NCBI RefSeq assembly: GCF_002261345.1
Contig: NZ_NEVT01000006.1
Span: 1-64,000, forward strand
DNA length: 64,000 nt
Direction: 5' to 3'
DNA from: Bordetella genomosp. 2
GTDB lineage: Bacteria; Pseudomonadota; Gammaproteobacteria; Burkholderiales; Burkholderiaceae_B
Shown: positions 8,648 to 16,969 of the stretch, in pieces
Layout of the letters: each line of letters begins with the position of its first letter
Position numbering within the stretch: the first letter of the stretch is position 1
Made by a program: the position numbers and the translations under genes
Notes under the pieces: generated by a model
Told to the model about the DNA's origin: nothing
The model's input: only the letters and a program-made list of their open reading frames with translations
The model's database searches: none

Positions 8648-10085
8648 GGGCGTCCTTGGTTTCGAAGGTGGCGCGCAGTTGGTCGACAGCGGCGTCATAG
8701 GCGACGTTCTCGCCGATATCCTGCTGCAGGAACGCCTCCAGGCGCGGATAGCGCGCGATGGCGTCGTCGAGCTGCGGGTCGTTGCCGGCGCTGTAGGCGC
8801 CGACGGCGATCAAGTCGCGGTTGCGCTGATAGCGGGACAGCGCCTGCTTGAAACGGCGCACCACGGCGTACTGCGCATGCGGGATCAGCGCCGTCATGGC
8901 GCGCGAGATCGAAGCCTCGATATCGATGGCCGGGTAGTGCCCGGCCTCGGCCAGGTGGCGCGACAGCACCACGTGGCCGTCGAGGATCGCGCGCGCCGCA
9001 TCGGCGATGGGGTCCTGCTGGTCGTCGCCTTCGGCCAGCACGGTGTAGAAGGCGGTGATCGAGCCGGCTTTGCCGCCCGCTCCGGGCGCGCCCATGCCGG
9101 CGCGCTCGACCAGCGCCGGCAAGCGCGCGAACACCGAGGGCGGGTAGCCCTTGGTGGCGGGAGGCTCGCCGATCGCCAGCGCGATCTCGCGCTGCGCCAT
9201 GGCGTAGCGCGTCAGCGAATCCATGATCAGCAGCACGTCCCGGCCCTGGTCGCGGAAATGTTCGGCCAGGCGGGTGGCGTAGGCCGCGCCCTGTAGCCGC
9301 AGCAGGGGCGACACGTCGGCCGGGGCGGCCACCACCACCGAGCGCGCCAGACCGTCCGCGCCGAGGTTGTGCTCGATGAACTCCTTGACTTCGCGGCCGC
9401 GCTCGCCGATCAGGCCCACCACGATCACATCGGCGCGGGTATAGCGGGCCATCATGCCCAACAGCACGCTCTTGCCCACGCCGGAGCCCGCGAACAGGCC
9501 CATGCGCTGGCCCCGGCCCACCGTCAACAGCCCATTGATGGCGCGTACGCCCACATCCAGCACAGTGTCGATCGGCGCGCGCGACAACGGGTTGATCGGC
9601 TGCGCGGCCAGCGGCGCCAGCTCGGCGCCGACCAGCGGGCCCAGGCCATCCAGCGGGCGCCCGGCGCCGTCCAGCACGCGGCCCAGGAGGGCGTCGCCCA
9701 CCGGCAGGTGGCGGCCCAGCTGCGGCTTGGCGTTGCCGTTGAGCTCGGCCGTGCGGGGCAGGGGGATGGCCCGCTGCACGGGCGGTTCGCCCGGCACGAC
9801 CCGCGCGCCGGGGGGCAGGCCGGCAATGTCGGCCTGTGGCATCAAGTACAGGGTGTGGCCATCGAACCCGACCACCTCGGCATCGGCCCAGTGATCGTGG
9901 CCGCGCGCGATCTCGATGCGGCAGGCCGCGCCCACCGGCAGGCGCAGGCCGGTGGCGTGCAGCACCAGGCCGGTGGCGCGCGTGATGCGGCCGGCCGCCA
10001 GCCAGGGCTCGGTGGAGCCGGCGCGGATCGAGCCGATGCGCAGCTGGGTCTGCCAGCGCTCGATGACCGGCACGGCGGCGCTCAT
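8640..10085 (-). CDS. fliI: Flagellum-specific export ATPase FliI
   Basis: A 481-residue ATPase related to F1 beta. The Walker A loop is AGSGVGKS (199-206) and the Walker B strand is DVLLIMDS (283-290). The family segments [19 protein letters not shown] and [18 protein letters not shown] are intact. FliI forms a hexamer at the base of the export gate, with FliH as regulator and FliJ as stalk. The N-terminal 20 residues are likely the FliH-binding segment. The start overlaps the fliH stop by four bases. Length is close to the usual 440-480 residues. Confidence 0.97.
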   Translation of the reverse strand: MSAAVPVIERWQTQLRIGSIRAGSTEPWLAAGRITRATGLVLHATGLRLPVGAACRIEIARGHDHWADAEVVGFDGHTLYLMPQADIAGLPPGARVVPGEPPVQRAIPLPRTAELNGNAKPQLGRHLPVGDALLGRVLDGAGRPLDGLGPLVGAELAPLAAQPINPLSRAPIDTVLDVGVRAINGLLTVGRGQRMGLFAGSGVGKSVLLGMMARYTRADVIVVGLIGERGREVKEFIEHNLGADGLARSVVVAAPADVSPLLRLQGAAYATRLAEHFRDQGRDVLLIMDSLTRYAMAQREIALAIGEPPATKGYPPSVFARLPALVERAGMGAPGAGGKAGSITAFYTVLAEGDDQQDPIADAARAILDGHVVLSRHLAEAGHYPAIDIEASISRAMTALIPHAQYAVVRRFKQALSRYQRNRDLIAVGAYSAGNDPQLDDAIARYPRLEAFLQQDIGENVAYDAAVDQLRATFETKDAHA

Positions 10086-10825
10086 GCCTGTTCCTCCCAG
10101 GGCATGTCGCGGCCCAGCGACGCGGCGATGCGGCGCCAGCGGGTCTGCAGGGTGGCGTCGATGTCACCGTAGGGAGTCTCGGCGCGGCAGCCGCCGCGCG
10201 CGATGGACTCATCGGCCAGCACGCGCCAATGACCTTCGCGCAGCTCGTCGGCCAGATGCAGCCGCACCAGTTCGAGATCGTCCGGGTGCACCCACAGCCG
10301 CATGGCGCCGCCCGCCGCGGGGTGAATGTGCAGCACTTCCCGCACCGCGGCCAGCATGGCTTCGGGCTGCTCGCGCAGCGCGGTGCGCAGCACCTGGCCG
10401 GCGATGTCCAGGGCCAGCGTCAGCAGGGCCTGGCCCATGCGGGCCTCCAGGGCGGCCAGCGATGCGCCGCAGGCGTCCGCCAGCGCGTGCAGCCGCAGCG
10501 CTTCCTGGCGCGCCTGTTCGCGGCCTTCGGCCAGGCCCTGCTGGTAGCCGGCCTCGCGGCCCGCGGCCAGCCCTTCGGCGTGGCCGGCCGCCCGGCCTTC
10601 GGCCAGGCCCTGTTCACGGCCTTGTGCCAGCCCTTCGAGATGACCGGCCTGGCGGCCCTGTTCCTCGGCCTGGCGGCGCAGCGCATCGAGGTCCGGCCCG
10701 GGATCGGGCGTGGGCGGCGCGATCTCCACCGCGTCCTCGACCGGCAGGTCGAACGACGACATCTGCCAGCGCCGCCACGCGGTGCGCGCCAGCGCGTCGG
10801 CGGCCGGCCGGTGCGCCTCAGACAT
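10082..10825 (-). CDS. fliH: Flagellar export ATPase regulator FliH
   Basis: A 247-residue protein. After a short N-terminus it contains an uninterrupted run of glycines at every fourth residue, G57 to G101 (twelve glycines), the GxxxG repeat array known from FliH proteins and thought to form a tight helical dimer. The C-terminal domain (about 130-240) is the conserved part that binds FliI. FliH links the ATPase to FliN at the C ring. The start [10 protein letters not shown] at 10825 overlaps fliG by eight bases, in line with the rest of the operon; an upstream in-frame start would lie inside fliG. Confidence 0.92.
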   Translation of the reverse strand: MSEAHRPAADALARTAWRRWQMSSFDLPVEDAVEIAPPTPDPGPDLDALRRQAEEQGRQAGHLEGLAQGREQGLAEGRAAGHAEGLAAGREAGYQQGLAEGREQARQEALRLHALADACGASLAALEARMGQALLTLALDIAGQVLRTALREQPEAMLAAVREVLHIHPAAGGAMRLWVHPDDLELVRLHLADELREGHWRVLADESIARGGCRAETPYGDIDATLQTRWRRIAASLGRDMPWEEQA

Positions 10826-11828
10826 AGGCGTCGTCTCCCTGGTTGCCCAGCACGATCTGGCCGCTCTCGGCCAGGCGGCGGGCAATCTGCAGGATCTTCT
10901 TCTGCTCGCCCTCGACCTTCGACATGCGGACGGGCCCCTGGGCTTCCAGGTCCTCGCGCAGGATGTCGGCCGCGCGGCTGGACATGTTGCGCAGGAACTT
11001 GGCGCGCAATTCCTCGGATGCGCCCTTGAGCGCGATCATCAGGCTGTCGTTGTCGATCTCCTTGAGGATCAGCTGCAGGGCGCGATCCTCCACGTCGACC
11101 AGGTTGTCGAACACGAACATCTCGTCGATGATCTTCTGGGCCAGGTCGTTGTCGCGCTCGCGCAGGCTTTCGACCACCGCTTCTTCGTCGGCCGAGCTCA
11201 TCATGTTGAGGATCTCGGCCGCCGTGCGGACGCCGCCCATCTTGCTGCGCTTGGCGCCCTGGCCGGCCAGCACCGAGTTCAGCACGTCGGTGAGCTCCGC
11301 CAGGGCCGCCGGCTGCACCCCGCCGAACGTGGCGATGCGCAGCATCACGTCATTGCGCAGCCGGTCGGTGAGCAGCGCCAGCACGCCCGCGGCGCGGTCG
11401 CGCTCCAGGTGCACCAGGATGGTGGCGATGATCTGCGGATGCTCGTCGCCGATCAGTTCGGCTACGGTGTGCGGGTCCAGCCAGTTGAGGGCGTCGATGC
11501 CGCTGGCGCCTTCGCCGGCTTCCAGGATGTCCTCGATCAGGCCGGCGGCGCGGTCGCTGCCCAGCGCCTTGGTGAGCACGGCGCGGATGTACTCGTCCGA
11601 GCCCAGCGTGACCGCCATGAACTGGTCCGCCTCCTGGCGGAATTCTTCCAGCACTATCGCCACGTCGCCGCGGGTGACCTGCTTCAGATTGGCCATCGAG
11701 CCGCCCACCTGCTGCACTTCGCGCGCGGTCAGGTACTTGAAGACTTCCGCCGCGGCGTCCTCGCCGAGCGACATCATCAGCACGGCGCTGCGGGTCACGC
11801 CATCCAGCGGTTTTCCGTCATTTCTCAT
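10818..11828 (-). CDS. fliG: Flagellar motor switch protein FliG
   Basis: A 336-residue rotor protein. The N-terminal domain begins GVTRSAVLMMSLGEDAAAEVFKYL and binds FliF. The middle domain carries the EHPQ motif (DEHPQIIATIL). The C-terminal domain contains the charged torque helix region (EELRAKFLRNMSSRAADIL), which interacts with MotA. Length matches the family (about 330). The start overlaps the fliF stop by 11 bases, and its weak ribosome binding site suggests coupled translation. Confidence 0.97.
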   Translation of the reverse strand: MRNDGKPLDGVTRSAVLMMSLGEDAAAEVFKYLTAREVQQVGGSMANLKQVTRGDVAIVLEEFRQEADQFMAVTLGSDEYIRAVLTKALGSDRAAGLIEDILEAGEGASGIDALNWLDPHTVAELIGDEHPQIIATILVHLERDRAAGVLALLTDRLRNDVMLRIATFGGVQPAALAELTDVLNSVLAGQGAKRSKMGGVRTAAEILNMMSSADEEAVVESLRERDNDLAQKIIDEMFVFDNLVDVEDRALQLILKEIDNDSLMIALKGASEELRAKFLRNMSSRAADILREDLEAQGPVRMSKVEGEQKKILQIARRLAESGQIVLGNQGDDAYV

Positions 11829-13464
11829 CTTTGGTCATCCAGGCGCGCATCACCATGGCCACCGCGCGCGGATCCTTGGTGGCCATCTCGCGGGCGCGCT
11901 GCAAGTTGTCCTCATAGCGGTCGACTTCCTTGGCGCGCGCCGCGGCCTGGGCCTCGCGCTGCGCCTCCAGCCTGCGCGCCTCGGCTTCTTCCGGGTCGAC
12001 CGGCGGGTACAGGTAGTTGGCCACCGCCGGGCGCAGCTTGCGGTACAGCCAGAAGGCCAGCGCCAGTCCCAGCACCCAGGCCAGCACGGTCTTGACCAGG
12101 CCGATCAGTTCGGGGTCGCGCCACAGGGGCGGCGCCGCCGGCTGGTCGTTGAACTGGCTGTTGACCAGGTTCAGCGAATCGCCGCGCGTTTCGGAATAGC
12201 CCATGGCCTCGCGCACCAGGTTGGTCAGCTTGGTGAGTTCTTCCGGCGGCAGCGGCTGCGGTTCGCCGCTGGCGTCGGGCAGGTAGTTGACCACCACCGC
12301 CACCGACAGGCGCTTGAGCTGGCCCACCGGCTGCTTCACGTGGCTGATGGTCCGGTCGACCTCATAGTTGATGGTGGCGTCGTGCCGGTTGTTGGTCGGC
12401 ACCTGAGGCTGCGGCGCCTCGTTCTGTTGCTGGGCCTGGCCGGCCCGGGCCGGCTGGGGCGCGGGCGGCGGGTTGACGATCGACGCCTCGGCCGCCGCGG
12501 GCGGCTGGTTGCTCAGCGCGCCCGGCACGCCCTGCGCGGGGCCCACGCCGGTCTGCGCCGAATCGCTGGTCTGCTTGCTGCGCACGGCGGCCTGGCCCGG
12601 TTCCTGGTTGGGCCGGTAGACCTCGGAGGTCTGCTCGCGACGCGCGAAATCGACTTCGGCGCTGGCCTGGGCCTGCACATTGCCGGGGCCGACCAGCGGG
12701 TTGAGGATGGTCAGGATGCGTTCGACGGTGCGCTGCTCGACGTCGCGCACGAAACGCGACTGGTCGGCGTCCATGCCGCGTCCTTCGCCCAGCGGGGCCG
12801 ACAGCAGGCGGCCGTTCTGATCGACGATGGAAATGTTCTCGGCGGTCAGGTCGGGCACGCTGGACGCCACCAGCCAGGCCACCGCCGCCACCTGGGCGTG
12901 GCTCAGGCTGCGGCCGGGGTACAGGTGCAGCAGCACCGACGCCGTCGGCGCCTGGCGGTCGCGCACGAACAGGGACTGGCGCGGCAGCGCCAGGTGCACC
13001 CGGGCGCTCTGCACCGTGTTCATGGCCTCGATCGAGCGGGCCAGCTCGCCTTCCAGCCCGCGCTGGTAGTTCACCTGCTCGGCGAACTGGCTGGCGCCGA
13101 AGCGGGCGTTGTCCAGCAACTCGAAACCGACCGAGCCGCCGCGCGGCAGGCCCTGGCTGGCCAGCTGCATGCGCGTGTCATAGACCCGTTCGGCCGGCAC
13201 CAGCAGGGCGCGGCCATCGCTGCTGAAGCGATACGGCACGTTCATTTGTCCCAGCGCGGTGACGATGGCGCCGCCGTCGCGGTCGTCGAGGTTCGAGAAC
13301 AGGACCTTGTAATCCGGCTCGCGGCTCCATAGCGCCAGCACGGCAACGACGGCCACCAGGGCGGCCGCCGCGCCCAGCAGCAGCGGCTTGGGCAGCGCGC
13401 GTACTTTTTCTAGAACCGGAAACTTCGCCAGCAGCGAGGCGCCTGGAATGGCCTGCTGGTTCAT
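11818..13464 (-). CDS. fliF: Flagellar MS-ring protein FliF
   Basis: A 548-residue protein forming the MS ring. A first membrane helix lies at about 32-51. The periplasmic ring-building domains (about 55-270) include REPDYKVLFSNLDDRDGGAI. A Pro/Gln-rich linker covers about 290-360, a second membrane helix about 450-470, and the C-terminal tail (KDPRAVAMVMRAWM) binds FliG. The start at 13464 (MNQQAIPG) is preferred over a TTG five codons upstream because GGAG lies six bases before it. It is the first gene of the fliF-to-fliR operon and is divergent from fliE. Confidence 0.95.
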   Translation of the reverse strand: MNQQAIPGASLLAKFPVLEKVRALPKPLLLGAAAALVAVVAVLALWSREPDYKVLFSNLDDRDGGAIVTALGQMNVPYRFSSDGRALLVPAERVYDTRMQLASQGLPRGGSVGFELLDNARFGASQFAEQVNYQRGLEGELARSIEAMNTVQSARVHLALPRQSLFVRDRQAPTASVLLHLYPGRSLSHAQVAAVAWLVASSVPDLTAENISIVDQNGRLLSAPLGEGRGMDADQSRFVRDVEQRTVERILTILNPLVGPGNVQAQASAEVDFARREQTSEVYRPNQEPGQAAVRSKQTSDSAQTGVGPAQGVPGALSNQPPAAAEASIVNPPPAPQPARAGQAQQQNEAPQPQVPTNNRHDATINYEVDRTISHVKQPVGQLKRLSVAVVVNYLPDASGEPQPLPPEELTKLTNLVREAMGYSETRGDSLNLVNSQFNDQPAAPPLWRDPELIGLVKTVLAWVLGLALAFWLYRKLRPAVANYLYPPVDPEEAEARRLEAQREAQAAARAKEVDRYEDNLQRAREMATKDPRAVAMVMRAWMTKDEK

Positions 13465-13797
13465 CGGTGGCTCCGGCAAGCTTCGCGGAGCGGGGAGGCG
13501 GACAACATGGGCGAATGGGGCAGGTTACGCATGCAACATGCTTGGGATCGGGGAGCGTGAATTATGGCGGTGGCCCTGGCTATCCCAATCGATGAAAACA
13601 ACCGGTTTTTGGCGTTAGTTGTCCTCTATGTGTCCCGCCTTTTCCCGGGCCCCTCGCCCGGGGGGGGCACGAGCCAGCTCGCGCCGGTCATGCGCGGAAC
13701 TGCCGGGTGTTTTGCCGGCTATTGGCGGCTATGGAGACGGCCGGCGGCGCGTACGCTTGCAATCCTCAATGTTTTTCCTGCGAGAGGAAGCAAGGCC
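13465..13797. promoter_or_regulatory. Divergent regulatory region between fliF and fliE
   Basis: These 333 bases separate the divergent fliF operon and fliE and must hold both promoters. The part near 13570-13630 is less GC-rich than its surroundings. I find no convincing sigma-28 or sigma-54 promoter here, so control by a class II regulator such as FlhDC with the housekeeping sigma factor is the likely alternative. A CCCGGG-flanked inverted repeat lies at about 13644-13662. Confidence 0.5.
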
Positions 13798-14130
13798 ATG
13801 GCGGTGTCGGGATTGTCGGGTATTGAAAGCATGCTGCAGCAGATGCGCGCCGTGGTGCGCGCGGCGCAGAGCAATGGCGTGACGCCGGCCGACCTGACCC
13901 CCGCGCCCACCAGTTTCGCCGCCGAGCTGCATCGTTCCGTGCAGCGCATTTCGGCCGCGCAGAATGCCGCCAGCACGCAGGCCAAGGCATTCGAGCTGGG
14001 CGCGCCGGGCGTGGCGCTCAACGACGTGATGATCGATCTGCAGAAAAGCTCGATCGCTTTCCAGACAGCCGTGCAGGTCCGCAACCGCCTGGTGGCGGCC
14101 TACAAGGAAATCTCGTCGATGTCGGTGTAG
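13798..14130 (+). CDS. fliE: Flagellar hook-basal body complex protein FliE
   Basis: A 110-residue protein that joins the MS ring to the proximal rod and is the first substrate of the export gate. The conserved C-terminal half reads [20 protein letters not shown] followed by [21 protein letters not shown], a FliE signature. The start at 13798 follows GAGAGGAAG at 13783-13790. The frame is open further upstream but that sequence has no FliE character. It is transcribed alone on the plus strand, and its stop codon lies one base from the stop of the convergent gene at 14132. Confidence 0.95.
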   Translation: MAVSGLSGIESMLQQMRAVVRAAQSNGVTPADLTPAPTSFAAELHRSVQRISAAQNAASTQAKAFELGAPGVALNDVMIDLQKSSIAFQTAVQVRNRLVAAYKEISSMSV

Positions 14131-14131
14131 T

Positions 14132-14518
14132 TCAAGCGCCGGGCTGCGTGCGGGTTCCCTGGTACCACATGCAATCAGGAAAGGCCGACAGCATGGCCGC
14201 GCTGCGGTCGGGAAAGCGCAGCACCAGGGGCGCAGGCACGCGGAAGCGCACGTCGGCGCCGTCCGGGGTGCCGGCGGAAAAGTCCAGCGTCATCGTCTCG
14301 TACGGCCTGGCGCCGCGCAGGTGAATCTCGAAGCGGTCGATGTCGCGGGGCCGCCAGAAGAAGTGCCGCAACTGCCAATCGGGACCGAGGATGCGCACAT
14401 CGCAGGCTTGGCCGTCGGCGCACACTTGCACGCGGCAGTCCGGATGCATCAATTCGCGCAGCATCGAGCGGATCTCGTCGGTGCGGCTCATCAGGGCGCC
14501 AGCGGAGACGGGTTTCAT
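14132..14518 (-). CDS. Small protein of the fliD operon; possible lone YcgR N-terminal (PilZN-like) domain
   Basis: A 128-residue soluble protein of unknown function, last in the flaG-to-here minus-strand operon. It starts with a helical segment (TDEIRSMLRELMHPDCRVQV) followed by alternating strands. The end, RVPAPLVLRFPDRSAAMLSAF then PDCMWYQGTR, resembles the close of the YcgR N-terminal domain, where an aromatic residue leads into the PilZ RxxxR motif. Here the protein stops at that point, so no c-di-GMP-binding PilZ domain is present. The resemblance is my own reading of the pattern and is uncertain. Neither the ATG at 14518 nor one at 14491 has a good ribosome binding site. The position one base from the fliE stop is unusual. 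Confidence 0.6.
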   Translation of the reverse strand: MKPVSAGALMSRTDEIRSMLRELMHPDCRVQVCADGQACDVRILGPDWQLRHFFWRPRDIDRFEIHLRGARPYETMTLDFSAGTPDGADVRFRVPAPLVLRFPDRSAAMLSAFPDCMWYQGTRTQPGA

Positions 14519-14536
14519 GGTCCGGGGCGGCCCTCA

Positions 14537-14860
14537 TTACGACGCCGGAGCAGGCGCAGTCGGTCCGCCGGGCGGCGCCGCGGCGGCTTCCAGTCCATAC
14601 AGCCAGGCCAATAGTTCGGCTACGGCGGCATATAGCTGCGGGGGAATGTGTGCGTCCAGGTCGACCTGCATCAGGAGCTCCACGAGTTCGCGCGATTCGT
14701 GCACATACAAGCCATGCTCCCGCGCGGTGCGCACGATGGTGTCGGCGATCTGCCCGTAGCCCTTGGCCACGATGCGAGGCGCCACATCGTTATCGCCATA
14801 GCTTAGCGCAACGGCTGCGCCGCGGCTGGTAGGCGTTTCCCTCGGCTCGGATGGGCTCAT
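14537..14860 (-). CDS. FlhB C-terminal domain-like protein (FhlB/FlhX type)
   Basis: A 107-residue protein matching only the cytoplasmic domain of FlhB/YscU export switch proteins. It has the pattern ALSYGDNDVAPRIVAKGYGQIA, then HESRELVELLMQVDLDAHIPPQLYAAVAELLAW, quoted in part, as in the second half of FlhB. It lacks the four membrane helices and the NPTH autocleavage motif. Such stand-alone domains can substitute for the cleaved C-terminal part of FlhB in some bacteria. Its start overlaps the stop of the FliK-like gene in an ATGA (14857-14860), pairing a substrate-switch domain with a hook-length-control-like protein. Confidence 0.8.
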   Translation of the reverse strand: MSPSEPRETPTSRGAAVALSYGDNDVAPRIVAKGYGQIADTIVRTAREHGLYVHESRELVELLMQVDLDAHIPPQLYAAVAELLAWLYGLEAAAAPPGGPTAPAPAS

Positions 14861-16080
14861 GGCAGCGGCTCGTCGGGACGGGATGCCGTGGCCGCCACGG
14901 AAAGCCGGCTCAGCGTCAGGCCGGCGCGCTGCAGGCTCTCCCGCAGCAGCTGGGTTTCGTCGCCGATCAGGGCGGCGCTGCGCGGCGCGACCAGTTGCAT
15001 CACGAGCTGGTCGCCCGCCAGGGTCAGGCGCGCCTCGACCAGGCCCAGGCGCGGCAGATCCAGCTTGAGGCGCGTGGCCCAGTGCGGCACGGACGGGTCG
15101 GCGCCCTCCGGCGCCTGGCGGCGCACTTCCCATTCAAGCGGCGTGCCCGGCCAGGCCGCGCCATGCCAGAGCAGCGCCTGGTTTGCCAGGATGTCCAATT
15201 GCTGGCGCACCAGCGGCGCGGCGTCCGGGTGGACGCCGGCCGGCGCGGCGGACGCGCCGGCGGTCGGCGCGGAATTGCCGCCAGGCGCGCTGTCGCCCGG
15301 CGCCGCCGCCCCGGCCGATGCCGGCCCCGGCGCGCGCGGCGCGCTTGCGGGAGCGAAGGTCTGCGAATGGTCGCGCGGCAGGCCGGCTTGCGGTTCGCCG
15401 CGCACTTGCTCGAGCGTGCGCTGGCCAAAGGCCAGTTCGCTCAAGTGCGATTCGTAGAACAGCCCGCTGCCTTGCAGCGCCTGGCGCAAGGCGCCGGCCA
15501 GCATGGCGGGCAGGGCGGCCGGTCCCGCGGCGCTTGCGGCCGCCGGGCCGGCGGCAGGCGGCGGCGCAGCGGGCGTCGCGGAGGCGGGCGGCGGCGCGGG
15601 GTGGGGGGCCGGCCGCGCGATCGCCGCCTCCGCGGGCGCGGCAGCGCCGGCCGGGGCTGCCGGGGTACCGGGCGGCGTCGGCCAAAGCGGCGCGCGGCCC
15701 TGGGCCGCGGGAGCCTGGTCGGGATACAGCGCCAGCAGGGCCAGTATGGTGCGGGCTGTTTGTCCCAGGGTGGTGGGCGCGGAGGCCGTGGCGTCGTTGC
15801 GCGTGACCAGCTCGCGCGCGGCCTGGCCGGAGGTCTCGGCCGTCCTGGCGTCGCCGACGGCGTTGCCGCGGTCGCCGCGGGCCTGCACGGCTTCGGCCGG
15901 CGGGCGCGGATTGCGCCCGGTGGCGTCGGCCTGGCCGGGGCGGGCGGCCTCGCCCGGCTGGGCGACCGCGTCGGGCCGCGCGCCCGACACGAGATTGGCG
16001 TGGGCCGCCATGGTGGTGCCGAGCACGGCATCGAGCCGCTGCACCAGTACCGTGCTCAGGGCGGGCGGTCCGATGCTCAT
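14857..16080 (-). CDS. FliK-like flagellar hook-length control family protein
   Basis: A 407-residue protein with an Ala/Pro-rich first half (about 30-290) and a FliK-type C-terminal domain (about 300-395). The core motif there is LKLDLPRLGLVEARLTLAGDQ, followed by LLRESLQRAGLTLSRLSV. It is distinct from the canonical FliK at 6900-8201. Similar second FliK-like genes occur beside fhlB in other beta-proteobacteria. A role in export specificity is likely from the domain and from the overlapping FlhB-like gene, but whether it is exported is unknown. The start at 16080 follows fliT by 37 bases. Confidence 0.78.
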   Translation of the reverse strand: MSIGPPALSTVLVQRLDAVLGTTMAAHANLVSGARPDAVAQPGEAARPGQADATGRNPRPPAEAVQARGDRGNAVGDARTAETSGQAARELVTRNDATASAPTTLGQTARTILALLALYPDQAPAAQGRAPLWPTPPGTPAAPAGAAAPAEAAIARPAPHPAPPPASATPAAPPPAAGPAAASAAGPAALPAMLAGALRQALQGSGLFYESHLSELAFGQRTLEQVRGEPQAGLPRDHSQTFAPASAPRAPGPASAGAAAPGDSAPGGNSAPTAGASAAPAGVHPDAAPLVRQQLDILANQALLWHGAAWPGTPLEWEVRRQAPEGADPSVPHWATRLKLDLPRLGLVEARLTLAGDQLVMQLVAPRSAALIGDETQLLRESLQRAGLTLSRLSVAATASRPDEPLP

Positions 16081-16117
16081 TGTCGCCGGCCCGCCGGGCC
16101 CAGGGTGCCGCGCGCCG

Positions 16118-16468
16118 TCATGCGGCGGACGGCTGCGTGCCGTACGCGGACAGCAGCGATTGCTGCCGCTTCATGCGGCCCAGCAGATCGCTCAGGCGCG
16201 CCATTTGCGGAATCGCCAGGTCGCGGGTGGCGGCATCATTGTCCAGGATGCGCACCAGCAGGTCGTACTTGGCTTCACGGCCGGCATGGTCCAGCGGCGT
16301 CACCGGATCGACAATGCGCAATCGCTCGACCAGTTCGCAATAGCGCTGGCCGCAGTTCAGCACCGTGCTCCAGTCGCCCGCCCGGGCGGCGGCGTGCATC
16401 TGGTCGGTCAGGTTGGCGATTTCCCGGTAAATGTCCAGGACGGGGGCGTGCCGCAAGGTGGACGTCAT
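16118..16468 (-). CDS. fliT: Flagellar protein FliT (FliD chaperone)
   Basis: A 116-residue, mainly helical protein in the canonical fliD-fliS-fliT order. The sequence VLDIYREIANLTDQMHAAARAGDW at the N-terminus and the C-terminal helix SDLLGRMKRQQSLLSAY fit FliT. FliT binds the cap protein FliD and, in enterics, also represses FlhDC. The family is weakly conserved, so order in the operon is important evidence. It starts 51 bases after fliS ends. Confidence 0.85.
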   Translation of the reverse strand: MTSTLRHAPVLDIYREIANLTDQMHAAARAGDWSTVLNCGQRYCELVERLRIVDPVTPLDHAGREAKYDLLVRILDNDAATRDLAIPQMARLSDLLGRMKRQQSLLSAYGTQPSAA

Positions 16469-16519
16469 AAGTTTCTCGCGCGATGGGCGATACGGCGGCT
16501 GTGGGCGTACCGTAAGAGA

Positions 16520-16948
16520 TCAGGCCGGCGTGGCGCCGGCGGGCGGGTCGTTGGCGGCTTGCCAGGCCTGCGCCAGCTCGGCCAGCAGGCGGTCGGCCGT
16601 ATCGAGGCCGGCGCGGTCGGCCTTCAGGTTGGCCAGTAGCAGCGTGCGGACGATGTAGTCGTACAGGCTGGCCAGGTTGGCGGCGATTTCACCGCCGGCC
16701 TCCATGTCCAGGCCGGTCTTGAGGCCTTCGTCGATGATGCGGGTGGCCTTGGAGATCGCCGCGCCGCGCTCGGCGGTCCGGCCCGCCTCGAGATGCAGGC
16801 GGGCCTGCGCGATGGCGGCCCGCGCGCCGTTGAACAGCAGGCTGACCAGCCGCTCGGGACTGGCGCTCAAGACCTGGGTCTCGAGCCCGATATCGGTATA
16901 GGAGCGGGCGGAATGAGAGCCCAGGGGGCGGCGCGCGGCATACGTCAT
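16520..16948 (-). CDS. fliS: Flagellin export chaperone FliS
   Basis: A 142-residue helical protein. The N-terminal region has YTDIGLETQVLSASPERLVSLLFNGARAAI, quoted in part, which is the FliS signature, and a middle segment KATRIIDEGLKTGLDMEAGGEIA, also in part. FliS binds the C-terminal helices of flagellin and keeps it unfolded for export. It starts 21 bases downstream of fliD. No flagellin gene is present in this window, so its main client is encoded elsewhere. Confidence 0.94.
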   Translation of the reverse strand: MTYAARRPLGSHSARSYTDIGLETQVLSASPERLVSLLFNGARAAIAQARLHLEAGRTAERGAAISKATRIIDEGLKTGLDMEAGGEIAANLASLYDYIVRTLLLANLKADRAGLDTADRLLAELAQAWQAANDPPAGATPA

Positions 16949-16969
16949 GGTTTACGGACTGTGAAATCG

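Noticed and set aside
13666-13680. GGCACGAGCCAGCTC as a possible sigma-54 promoter before fliE
   Set aside because: The GG of the -24 box is present but the GC of the -12 box is missing at the required spacing, and Bordetella flagella are controlled by FlhDC and FliA rather than sigma-54.
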